A stretch of 64,000 nucleotides of DNA. Origin: Streptomyces tuirus (GTDB lineage Bacteria > Actinomycetota > Actinomycetes > Streptomycetales > Streptomycetaceae). A program made the position numbers and the translations under genes. The stretch spans positions 1,488,001-1,552,000 of the forward strand of contig JAGTPG010000002.1 of NCBI GenBank assembly GCA_018195615.1, given 5' to 3'. The notes beneath the pieces were generated by a model. The model was not told the DNA's origin. It worked only from the letters and a program-made list of their open reading frames with translations, and did not search any database. Shown in pieces: positions 18,192 through 27,002 of this stretch (within the stretch, counting starts at the first letter, position 1; every line of letters begins with the position of its first letter).

Positions 18192-19394
18192 GGGCATCTT
18201 CCTGTGCCGCACGCGGAGTGCGCGTGTCGCCAGCCACTTGCGCAGTTCGGGTCCGTGCTCGTCGAGTTCGGGAGGCGGTAGCTCGTAGCGGGCCGGGGTG
18301 GTGGAGAGGGTGATCGGGTGACGTGCCATGGGCACGGCACGCTCGCCCTCGCCGACCTCGACGACCGGGTCGAGCCCGAAGCGTTCGGCCATGGCGAATC
18401 CGCCGTCGATGGTGTTGATGGGCGCGGCCGGGACCCCGGCTTCGACAAGGAGGTCGAACCACTCGGCCGCGCCGCGGGTGGACAGTCGCTCCAGCAGTAG
18501 TGGACGGAGTTCCTCGCGGCGGGCGGTGCGGTCCTTGTTGTGCGCGAACCGGGGGTCGTCGGCCGTCTCGGGAATGCCGAGGACCTTGCACAGGCGCCGG
18601 AACTGCCCGTCGTTGGCCGCGGCGACGATCAGGTCGCGGTCGGCGGTGGGGAAGGGCTCGTAGGGGAAGACGCTGGGGTGGGCGTTGCCCATCCGGTAGG
18701 GCACGGTGCCGCCGGCCACGTAGGCGGAACTGTGGTTGACCAGGCCGGACAGCGCCGAGGAGAGCAGGTTGACCTCGACGTGCTGGCCGCGGCCGGTCGC
18801 GTCGCGGTGCCGCAGTGCCGCGAGGATGCCGATGGCCGCGTGGTTGCCCGCCATCACGTCGAAGACCGAGATGCCGGCCCGGTAGGGCTCGCCGTCCGGA
18901 TCGCCGGTGAGGCTCATCAGACCGGAGATCGCCTGCACCATCAGGTCGTAGCCGGGCACGTGGCGGCCCGCGCCGGGACCGAAGCCACTGATCGAGGCGT
19001 AGACCACACCGGCGTTCTCGGCCGAGACGCCGGCGTAGTCCAGGCCGTACTTGGCGAGGGTGCCGGGCTTGAAGTTCTCGATCACGACGTCCGCCCGGTG
19101 CGCCAGCTCGCGAGCCGCCGTGGCGTCCGCCTCCGCGCGCAGGTCGAGCGCGATGGAACGCTTGTTGCGGTTGACGCCCAGGTAGTACGTGGACGTCTCA
19201 CCGCGGGTCGGCGGCATCCAGGTGCGGGTCTCGTCACCGCCGGGAGACTCGACCTTGACGACCTCGGCTCCGAGGTCCGCCAGCAGCATGGTCGCGTACG
19301 GGCCTGCCAGTACCCGGGAGAAGTCGGCGACCAGCAACCCGGACAGCGGCGCGCCGCTCTGAGCCGGTGCCACCGACCGTGTGGGCATCTCCAT
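18184..19394 (-). CDS. Type III CoA-transferase (CaiB/BaiF family)
   Basis: About 403 residues. The N-terminal LLVADFSRVLAGPYATMLLAD with the VKVESPGGDETR loop is the family signature. The catalytic aspartate is expected in the region MVQAISGLMSLTGDPDGEP / GISVFDVMAGNHAA, and the C-terminal domain is complete (GVPAAPINTIDGG). These enzymes move CoA between carboxylic acids. In the sequence as given its frame runs straight into the lyase gene. A single missing base near 18205-18225 would give the normal ending EDAHD and a stop at 18184 overlapping the lyase ATG. Start ATG 19394 follows GGAGGG. A perfect palindromic operator lies about 22 bases upstream, so IclR-type control is likely. Confidence 0.85.
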
Positions 19395-19415
19395 GAAACC
19401 ATCCCTCCGACCGCA

Positions 19416-19435
19416 CAGCGGACACCTGTCCGCTG
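19416..19435 (-). promoter_or_regulatory. Probable IclR operator upstream of the CoA-transferase
   Basis: CAGCGGACA (19416-19424) and TGTCCGCTG (19427-19435) are perfect 9-bp inverted arms with a 2-base spacer. A near-identical site lies at 20567-20583, before the VOC gene, on the other side of the IclR gene. Confidence 0.7.
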
Positions 19436-19495
19436 AATTGGGATTGTGGCACGCCGAACGTGATGCTGCGAGTGCCCGGGAGGGATTCGACGTGT

Positions 19496-19575
19496 CGGCG
19501 TGACCACGGGCCGGCGTGACCACGGACCGGCGTGACCACGGACCGGCGTGACCACGGACCGATGTGACCACGGGC
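19496..19575. repeat. 16-bp tandem repeat, five copies
   Basis: The unit CGGCGTGACCACGGAC is repeated five times head to tail (19496, 19512, 19528, 19544, 19560), with single changes in the first copy and three in the last. It lies just beyond the stop of the IclR gene and upstream of the CoA-transferase promoter. Confidence 0.9.
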
Positions 19576-19593
19576 CCGGCCGCAGGGAGTGGA

Positions 19594-20403
19594 TCAGGTC
19601 CGGGAGACGGCCACCGCGGCCGGGACGGCGGCCAGCCGGGCGAAGTCACAGCTGATGTCACCGGCTGTCTGCAGCAGGAGCGGCAGATGGTCGTCCAGCA
19701 GCTTCCGCACGGATGTCTCGGCGGCGTGCGCGTTGACGTTGACGGCCGCGATCACCCGGCCCTCGCCGTCGCGCAGCGGCACCGCGACCGAGCGGATGCC
19801 CAGCGCCAGGTCCTCGTCGGCCAGTGCCCAGCCACGGGCCCGCACCTCGCGCAGGGCCGCGTCCCGCTCCTCGGGGCCGGGCTGCCACAGCGGAGTGAGC
19901 CCCGAGCGGGTCGGCTCCGCGAGGGTCTTCTCCACTTGCCCCGGCTCCAGCGCCGCCAGCAGCACCTTGCCCAGCGAGGTCTGCAGCGCCGGGAAGCGGG
20001 TGCCGATCTGCACCGCGAGCGTCACGATCTTCGGCACGGCGACCCGTGCGACGTACACGATGTCGCTGCCGTCGAGCTGCGCGATCGAGCAGGATTCGTG
20101 TGTTCGGCCCACCAGCCGCTCCATGTGCGGCCGGGCGACGTCCCACAGTCCCAGTGAACCGACGTACGCCGTGCCCAGATCGAGCACACGAGGGGTCAGG
20201 GCGAACCCCTTGTCCGAGGCGCGCACATAGCCGAGTTCCTCGAGTGTCAGAAGGATCCGCCGCACCGTCGGCCGGGCCAGGCCGGTCGCCGCCGCCAGCT
20301 CCGACAGTGACATCACCGGCCGCTGCGGGGCGAAGGCGGTGATCACCTCCAGCCCCCGGGCCAGCGCTTCGATGAAATCAGGCCCCGTGCCCGTACGCGG
20401 CAT
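19594..20403 (-). CDS. IclR-family transcriptional regulator (PcaR/PobR-like)
   Basis: A 269-residue regulator. The N-terminal winged helix-turn-helix is visible in MSLSELAAATGLARPTVRRILLTLEELGY (two helices and turn). The C-terminal effector domain contains LGTAYVGSLGLWDVARPHME, ESCSIAQLDGSDIVYVARV, the IclR signature FPALQTSLGKVLLAAL and RGWALADEDLALGIRSVAVPL. The last stretch matches the beta-ketoadipate regulator subgroup. It probably controls both flanking transcription units: the CoA-transferase/lyase/hydrolase operon and the VOC/monooxygenase/hydrolase operon. Both carry the same palindrome in their leaders. An aromatic acid or derived metabolite is a plausible effector. Confidence 0.88.
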   Translation of the reverse strand: MPRTGTGPDFIEALARGLEVITAFAPQRPVMSLSELAAATGLARPTVRRILLTLEELGYVRASDKGFALTPRVLDLGTAYVGSLGLWDVARPHMERLVGRTHESCSIAQLDGSDIVYVARVAVPKIVTLAVQIGTRFPALQTSLGKVLLAALEPGQVEKTLAEPTRSGLTPLWQPGPEERDAALREVRARGWALADEDLALGIRSVAVPLRDGEGRVIAAVNVNAHAAETSVRKLLDDHLPLLLQTAGDISCDFARLAAVPAAVAVSRT

Positions 20404-20566
20404 CTGCTGTGCCTTTCAGCTCGCTCGTCCGATGAGTGTCCAGGTTACTGCCGCCTGTCCGCACTACGGTCCCGCTTCCGGTATGGGGACGGACTTCCCG
20501 TAAACGGGCCTTCCGAAGGCTTGACGCCGGAAGTCGAAAGCAAGAAGGTATCGACCATCGACCGCA

Positions 20567-20583
20567 CAGCGGACATCTGTCCG
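20567..20583 (+). promoter_or_regulatory. Second IclR-type operator, upstream of the VOC gene
   Basis: CAGCGGACA (20567-20575), TC, TGTCCG (20578-20583) repeats the site at 19416 almost base for base, including the preceding CGACCGCA. It is about 55 bases before ATG 20638. Confidence 0.65.
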
Positions 20584-20637
20584 TCCGCCTTCACTCGTTG
20601 GCCTCAGAGCCAAGGGAACTCAAAGGAGAGTCAGACG

Positions 20638-21204
20638 ATGACTCAGACTTCCCCCACGCCCTCCTCCGCATCCACCACCGCGGAGCTGCCGTCGCGACTG
20701 CACCACAACGCCTATGTCACCCGGGACCAGGAGGCGACGCGCGCCTTCTACGAGGACATCATCGGCCTGCCCCTCATCGCCACCTGGAAGGAGTCCGACG
20801 AACTCTTCGGCGCCGTCCGCACGTACTGCCACACCTTTTACGGCCTCGGCGACGGCAGCGCCCTCGCCTTCTTCCAGTTCGCCGACCCTGATGACCAGAA
20901 GCAATTCGGCCCTGAGATGCCACACTCGCCGTTCCAGCACATCGCGCTCAAGGTCACCGAGGAGGTCCAGAACGCGATCGCCGAACGGCTGGAGAAGGCC
21001 GGCTGGCGGCCCGACGAGACCTACGTCCTGGAGCACGGCTACTGCCGCTCCCTCTACACGAGCGACCCCAACGGCCTGCTCCTCGAATTCACCCTGGACG
21101 CGCCGGGCATCCACGAGAGCGACGCCGAACGCCGTCGCACCGCCCGAGCCGAGCTCACCTCCTGGCTCGCGGGTGAGCACAGCAGCAACAACACATACCG
21201 CTGA
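20638..21204 (+). CDS. VOC-family (glyoxalase/extradiol dioxygenase fold) protein
   Basis: A 188-residue protein with two beta-alpha-beta-beta-beta repeats. A likely metal triad is visible: His in RLHHNAYVT (residues ~21-22), His in FQHIALKV and Glu in GLLLEFTLD. This matches the His-His-Glu set of extradiol dioxygenases and some glyoxalases. ATG 20638 follows AAAGGAG at 20622-20628. It is the first gene on the plus-strand side of the IclR regulator, followed by a monooxygenase and a hydrolase, an arrangement typical of aromatic ring hydroxylation, cleavage and hydrolysis. Whether it cleaves a ring or isomerises a thiol adduct is not shown. Confidence 0.8.
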   Translation: MTQTSPTPSSASTTAELPSRLHHNAYVTRDQEATRAFYEDIIGLPLIATWKESDELFGAVRTYCHTFYGLGDGSALAFFQFADPDDQKQFGPEMPHSPFQHIALKVTEEVQNAIAERLEKAGWRPDETYVLEHGYCRSLYTSDPNGLLLEFTLDAPGIHESDAERRRTARAELTSWLAGEHSSNNTYR

Positions 21205-21239
21205 CGGGCCCCGCCCACGCCACGCCCAGCTCGCCGCAA

Positions 21240-21267
21240 GGCCGCCCTGTCCTCCTCCGGGGCGGCC
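21240..21267 (+). terminator. Hairpin after the VOC gene
   Basis: GGCCGCCC (21240-21247) and GGGCGGCC (21260-21267) pair as a perfect 8-bp stem with a 12-base loop. It sits between the VOC gene and the monooxygenase gene and could attenuate or end transcription. Confidence 0.4.
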
Positions 21268-21371
21268 CCACGGCCCCGTACGCCCCACCGACCCCTGCCC
21301 GGACGAGGAGTCGACGAGGACGGGGGGCCGATCAGAACGAGAGCACCCAGAACAGGGAGAAGGGACCTCTG

Positions 21372-22597
21372 TTGACCACACATGGCATCACCATCGTGGG
21401 CGCCGGACCCGTCGGACTCACCGCGGCCCTCGCCTTCGCGCGAGCCGGCATCCCGGTCACCGTGCTCGAACGAGAAGACTCCCTGAACGATTCCCCGCGT
21501 GCCGCCATCCACCACTGGTGTGTTCTGCCGTTCTTCGAATCCCTGGGCATCCTCGACGACGCCATGGCGGCGGGGTTCCGCGGCATCGGGCTCACCTTCC
21601 GGCGCCTGTCCACCGGCGAGAGCATCTCCTTGAGCGTCGACCCCCTCGTCGGCCACGTGCCGAACCCCTACAGCCTGCACCTCGGCCAGGGCGATCTCGG
21701 GCGCATCATCCTCGACCACCTGCGTCGGCAGCCGCACGCCCGGGTCCTGTGGAAGACCGAGTTCCTGGGCCTCGACCAAGACGAGACCGGCGTCACGGTC
21801 CGGATCGGCACCCCGACGGTGAGCAGGACCTGCGCACCGGCTGGGTCGTCGGCACCGACGGAGCCCGCAGCGCCGTACGGCACGCCCTCAACCTGGACTT
21901 CGAAGGCATGACCTGGCCCGAGCGCTTCGTCGCGACCAACATCCGCTACGACTTCCGCCGGCACGGCTTCCGCGACGCCAACATGATCCTCGACCCGAAG
22001 CACGGAGCGGTCGTCGCCCGCCTCGACAAGAACGACCTGTGGCGCTGTACCTTCAGCGAGGACGAGTCACTGCCGCTGGAGACCGTCGAGGAACGGATCG
22101 GAGTCTTCCTCGAGGAGTTCCTCCCGGACGGTTCGGGCTTCGAACTGGTCCACTACGGCCCGTACCGCATGCACCAGCGCGCCGCGTCGACGCTTCGTGT
22201 GGGCCGTGTCCTGCTCGCCGGGGACGCCGCCCACTCGACGAACCCGACCGGCGGCCTCGGCCTGACCTCGGGCCTGTTCGACATCGAGACCCTGGGCGAG
22301 GCGCTGCCCGCGGTCATCGCCGGGGAAGCACCCGAGGACGTCCTGGACCGCTACAGCGCGCGACGCCGTGCCGCCTTCCTCGACATCGCCTCACCGATGG
22401 CGTCGGAACTCAAGGGCCTGGTCTTCGGCACCACGGACGACAAGGTCTTCGACGCGTTCTTCGCCGACATGCGCACCGTGGCCGAGGACACCGAGCGGAT
22501 GCGTGCGCAGTTCCTCGCGTTCGGGCAGTCCCGCACCGGCTCCGTTCTCGATTCGTCCGCGGACCAGGCACGGGCGGAAGTCAGCGATGGACAGTGA
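21372..22597 (+). CDS. FAD-dependent aromatic monooxygenase (PheA/TfdB-MhpA type), frameshifted
   Basis: The product begins at TTG 21372 after GGGAGAAGGG, with the FAD motif ITIVGAGPVGLTAALAFARAG. After the CCCC run 21811-21814 the frame changes and continues GWVVGTDGARSAVRHAL (DG motif) and VLLAGDAAHSTNPTGGLGL (GD motif). One added C gives about 408 residues, which is normal for single-component aromatic hydroxylases. The reaction would be NAD(P)H- and O2-dependent ring hydroxylation in the cytoplasm. The gene overlaps the next hydrolase by 11 bases. With the VOC enzyme and hydrolase it suggests a short aromatic degradation route under IclR control. Confidence 0.85.
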
Positions 22598-23678
22598 ACA
22601 GCAGTGTCCCGCGGTGGCCGCCACGCCCGACTCCCGCCCGCCCGTCACCTCCCGGCGCGGCTTCTTCTGGGTGGGCACCGAGCCCGAGCCGCTCCCGGAC
22701 GGCGGGAGCGGCGTGCGCGGGGCCATGTACGTCCACTGGGAGGCCGCGCCCACGGTCCGTCATCGGCTGCCGGTGGTACTCGTCCACGGCGGCGGCGGGC
22801 AGGGCCTCGACTACTTCGGAACACCTGACGGGCGCCCGGGCTGGGTGCCGATGCTCGTGGAGCAGGGGCACATGGTGTACGTCGTGGACCGCCCGGGACA
22901 CGGACGGTCCCCCTACGACCCGTCCTGTCTGGGGCCGATGGCGCCCGCGCTGCCCGAGCCGTTCCTGGCCGAACTCTTCGCCCCGGCGACCGACGGCAGC
23001 TCACCGAACCCGCTGGCACCGGATCACACACAGTGGGCGGGCGGACGGTCCCTCGCCGACCCCGTTCTGCGGCACGTCTTCGCGAGCAGCGGCCCCATGG
23101 CGGCCGACACGGCGGACGCCCAGGCACTGGACGGCAGGCGCCTGGCCCAACTGCTCGACCGCATCGGGCCGGCGATCGTGATCACGCACTCCGCCGGTGG
23201 GCCGGCCGGCTGGGTCGCGGCCGACCTCCGCCCGGACCTGGTCGCCGCGATCGTGGCGATCGAGCCGGTCGGCCCGCCGTTCAACGAGGTCTTCGGTCCG
23301 GGCAGCTTCGCCTGGGGCCCCGCCTCGGCACCACTGACCTACGATCCGCCCGCTGCCTCGCCCGAGGACTTGTCCCTGGTCAGGAGCGCGCCCGCCGCGG
23401 ACGGTGCTCCGGTGCGGGTCGTCCAGGCGAAACCGGCCCGGAGGCTGCCCCGTCTCGCCGGTGTCCCCATCGCCGTGGTCACGGGCTCCGCCTCGCCGTT
23501 CGCGTCCATCGACCCGATCACCGTGGAAGTGCTGCGCCAGGCCGGATGCGATGTCGACCATGTCGTTCTCGCGGAGCGGGGCATCACAGGCAACGGACAC
23601 GCGATGATGTTCGAGAAGAACAACGCCGAAGTTCTCGACGTCGTGATCGAGTGGGCCTTGGAGCACACCGGCGACTGA
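22587..23678 (+). CDS. Alpha/beta hydrolase
   Basis: A 363-residue hydrolase beginning at ATG 22587 inside the end of the monooxygenase gene. It has VVLVHGGGGQGLDYFG (oxyanion region), VYVVDRPGHGRSPYDP (Asp-Arg-x-Gly-x-Gly), the nucleophile Ser in VITHSAGGPAGW, and a late His in ITGNGHAMMFEKNN. The length and the long insert between the oxyanion loop and the nucleophile resemble the secreted-lipase/esterase group with a lid region, but no signal peptide is seen. It is the third gene of the operon. Hydrolysis of a ring-cleavage product or an ester is the likely role. Confidence 0.85.
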   Translation: MDSEQQCPAVAATPDSRPPVTSRRGFFWVGTEPEPLPDGGSGVRGAMYVHWEAAPTVRHRLPVVLVHGGGGQGLDYFGTPDGRPGWVPMLVEQGHMVYVVDRPGHGRSPYDPSCLGPMAPALPEPFLAELFAPATDGSSPNPLAPDHTQWAGGRSLADPVLRHVFASSGPMAADTADAQALDGRRLAQLLDRIGPAIVITHSAGGPAGWVAADLRPDLVAAIVAIEPVGPPFNEVFGPGSFAWGPASAPLTYDPPAASPEDLSLVRSAPAADGAPVRVVQAKPARRLPRLAGVPIAVVTGSASPFASIDPITVEVLRQAGCDVDHVVLAERGITGNGHAMMFEKNNAEVLDVVIEWALEHTGD

Positions 23679-23884
23679 AGAGGGTGTGGCGCCGCCTGTG
23701 CCGGGTGGCGCTCGGCGGGCGGAGGAGCAGCCCCGTCGGGCAATGAACGGTGGCATGGCAGGAGGCGCCGGGCGCCTGAGCGCGATGCGGGGCGGCGACC
23801 CGCTCCCGTCGCAGCCGTCCGGTCCGGCGGAGACGACCGTGTCCCCAGTTGCGCCGATCGCTCCGCCGCTCCCTCGCTCCCCGG

Positions 23885-24085
23885 TATACCGCCCAGATCA
23901 AAGACATCTCCCTCGAGACGGTCACCGCCTGCAAGCGCTGGACACCAACGAAGCGGCCCGGCACGGTCTCCTTCAAGGCCGCCCTGGCCGACACCGACGG
24001 GAACGGCTACAACGGCACGATCCGCAACGCGTACCGCATGGTGAACGGAGCCGCGGCCGTCGCTGAACCACAGCAGGTCAGTTCA
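23885..24085 (+). pseudogene. Possible gene remnant
   Basis: The plus strand reads YTAQIKDISLETVTACKRW and VSFKAALADTDGNGYNG, with protein-like composition, in a gap between convergent genes. I see no start or stop that fits and do not recognise the family. Confidence 0.25.
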
Positions 24086-26633
24086 CGACGGCCTCACGGA
24101 ACGCAGATGGTCGCTGAGGTAGCGGCCGGTCACACTGTGCGGATCTCGTGACACGTCGTCGGGTGTTCCGGTGGCGACGATGGCGCCGCCGGCGGTGCCT
24201 CCGCCGGGACCCATGTCGATGATGTAGTCCGCGTTGGCGATCACGTCGAGGTCGTGTTCGATGACGATGACGGTGGCGCCGTTGTCGCCCAGGCGCTGAA
24301 TGACGTTCAGGAGCGTGCGGATGTCGAGGGGGTGGAGTCCGACACTGGGTTCGTCGAAGACGAAGAGGGTGTCGGACTGCTTCCGGTTGAGCTCGGTGGC
24401 GAGCTTCAGCCGCTGTGCTTCTCCACCGGAGAGGGCCGGGGTGTCCTCGCCGAGGGTGAGGTACCCCAGTCCGAGGTCGATGAGTGCTTGCAGCCGTGTG
24501 CGGACCCGCCGGATGTCTCCGACCTGCTGGATCGCCTGCCTGACCGTGAGGGCGAGCAGACCGGGCAGGCTGATGCCGCCGTCCGGGTCGCCCGGGGCCG
24601 GGCGGAGGATGTCGTCGGCTGCGGGGGCGTACCGGGTGCCCGCGCATTCGGGGCAGGGAATGTCGACGTCGGGGAGGAACTGCACGTCGAGCGAGACCTG
24701 GCCGGTGCCTTCGCAGCGGGGACAGCGCAGTGATCCGGTGTTGTAGGAGAAGTCCGCCGCGGTGAGGCCGCGTCGTCCGGCTGTGTCGGTGGCGGCGTAG
24801 GCGCGGCGCAGGTCGTCGAGGATCCCGCTGTAGGTGGCGACGGTGGAGCGCACATTGACGCCGATGGGGGTGGCGTCGACCATGTTCACCCGCGTGATGG
24901 CCCGCGTGTCCACCGCGGCGACGTGGCCGGGCGGTGACGTACCGGCGCTCTTCGCCTGGAGCGCGGGGACGAGGCTTTCGAGGATCAGGGTGGTTTTACC
25001 CGATCCGGACACCCCGGTCACGGCGGTCAGGCGGCCTTGGGGATGTCGACATCCAGGGCCCGCACCGTGTGCACGGGGCGGGTGGACAGGTGGATACGTC
25101 CCCGGTCGAACATCTCGTCGCGACCGGCGCGGGAGCGTACGACGACGGGCTCACGCCCGGTGAGGAACCCGCCGAGGAGGGAGTCCGGGTCCTTGCCGAG
25201 GTCGGCGACGTCACCGGTGGCGAGCACCGTCCCCCGTCGGCACCGGAGCCGGGGCCGATCTCGATGAGCCAGTCGGCTTCGCGCAGAACCTGGACGTCGT
25301 GGTCGACGATCACGACCGAGTTGCCGTCGCGGAGCAGGTCACGCATGACGCCCAGCAGGCCGTCGACGTTCGAGGGGTGCAGGCCGATCGAGGGTTCGTC
25401 GAGGACGTAGAGCACGCCGGTGGTCTGATTCCGTACCGCGCGGGCCAGTTGGACCCGCTGGCGCTCACCGGTCGACAGCGTCGAGCTCGCCCGGTCCAGG
25501 CTGAGGTAGCCCAGACCGAGGTCGACCAGGCGGCGGGCGGTCTCCAGCAGGGTGGAGACGATGTTCCGCGCCATCCGGCGCATCTCCCGCGGGAGAGTGT
25601 CCTCGATGGTGGGGGCCCAGGCGATGAGCTCGTCGAGCGTCTTCGCGGTGGCCTCGGCGAGACCGACGCCGTCGACGAGCGAGGAGCGCGCCTGCTCGCT
25701 CAGCCGGGTGCCGCGGCAGACGGGACACACCTGGGTGCTGATGAACCTGTTCACGCGGTTGAGGCCGCGTTCGGTGGTGGCCTTGTCCAGGGTCTCCTGG
25801 ACAGCTCGGCGGGCGTTGCGATAAGTGAAGTTCAGCTCGAAGAGTTTGCCGTTCCTGGACCGGACGCTGATCTGCCGCTTCTCCGCGGGGCCATGCATGA
25901 CGATCTGTCGCTCCTGCGCGGTCAGTTCGGTGTACGGCACGTCGGTGCGCACCCCGAACTCCGCGACGACCTGCGGCATCACGGTCAGCCCGAACGTCCC
26001 CCAAGGGGCCACCGCCCCCTCCGCGATGGTGCGTGCCGGGTCGGGGACGAGCGCCGCCTCGTCGATTTCCCGGACCACGCCGGTGCCGCCGCACCGCGGG
26101 CACGCACCGTCCGAGTTGAAGGCCAGCGACTCCGCGCCCGGCGGGTAGAACGTCACATCGCACACCGGGCAGGTCAGGGTGAGCCCGGCGGCCACATCGA
26201 TGGTCGAATCCTGCCGGTGGCCGTTCGGGCACAGGTGCGACCCCAGCCGGGAGAACAGCAGGCGCAGGACGTTCAGCAGTTCCGTCGACGTACCGAAGGT
26301 GCTGCGCACACCGGGCACCCCGGGACGCTGGCGCAACGCCAGGGCGGCCGGCACGTGCTCCACAGTGTCCACCGCCGCACGCGGCGCCTGTGCCATACGC
26401 CGGCGGGTATAGGTCGACAGCGCCTCGAGGTAGCGCCGTGAACCCTCCGCGTACAGCACCCCCATCGCCAGCGACGTCTTGCCGGAACCGGACACACCTG
26501 CCACTGCCACGAGCCGGCGCAGCGGCACGGTCACGTCGATGTCCTTCAGGTTGTGGACCTTCGCTCCGTACACCCGGATCGCCGGCGGCTGCTCCGCCAC
26601 GTCCACTCCGTCGGCCGGCTCGTCCTGCGCCAT
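24083..26633 (-). CDS. UvrA-like ABC ATPase (excinuclease A paralogue), two frameshifts
   Basis: ATG 26633 follows GGAGGAG. First half: VAGVSGSGKTSLAMGVLYAEG (Walker A), zinc-finger cysteines in CPNGH, CPVC, CPRCGGTG and CPVCRGTRLS, and STGERQRVQLARAV with YVLDEPSIGLHPSN (signature and Walker B). Breaks in the run 25231-25235 and near 25035 each need one added base. Second half: VTGVSGSGKTTLILESL, CPRCEGTG, CPECAGTRY, LSGGEAQRLKLATEL and FVFDEPSVGLHP. Repaired length is about 850 residues, shorter than housekeeping UvrA (about 950-1000). This fits the UvrA-like group linked to resistance to DNA-binding drugs. No UvrB or UvrC homologue is adjacent. Confidence 0.87.
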
Positions 26634-26705
26634 CAGGTCTCCTCCAGGACGTGTCCCGCCCGCGCGACTTCGGCCTTCCGTAGACCGACCGACTACCCAA
26701 TTACT

Positions 26706-26870
26706 TCCATGGAATGTATAGGGCTCGGCCGTTGCAGGACAAACCGCACATGCCACTGCGCCCGGTCGGCGCACGCTGACGCCCTGGCCGCCGGGCGCCG
26801 GAGCCGATCGCTCCCCGACTTCTCCCCCGCGTGCCCGCCAGTCCTGAACCAGCCCGCTCAATTGAATTGA
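26706..26870. promoter_or_regulatory. AT-richer divergent promoter region with two palindromes
   Basis: Between the UvrA-like gene and the plus-strand peptidase gene, TTCCATGGAA (26706-26715) and TCAATTGAATTGA (26858-26870) are perfect palindromes in locally AT-rich DNA. They resemble operators (MarR-like spacing is possible). The remaining bases from 26634 to 27002 hold no gene that I can support. Confidence 0.4.
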
Positions 26871-27002
26871 AAGATCAAGTAGTGTTCGGATTCCGGTTGT
26901 TCGACCGGCCGGGTGCCCTGGAGCCCCGGCACGGGACGCACCACGGTGAGGCCTGAGGCGGGAACCGACGTCAGGCGCTGAACGAGATGGGAACTGCCTG
27001 GT

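Noticed and set aside
25299..26441. A 380-codon plus-strand frame opposite the UvrA-like gene
   Set aside because: It is the antisense shadow of a clear ABC ATPase and has no recognisable domain.
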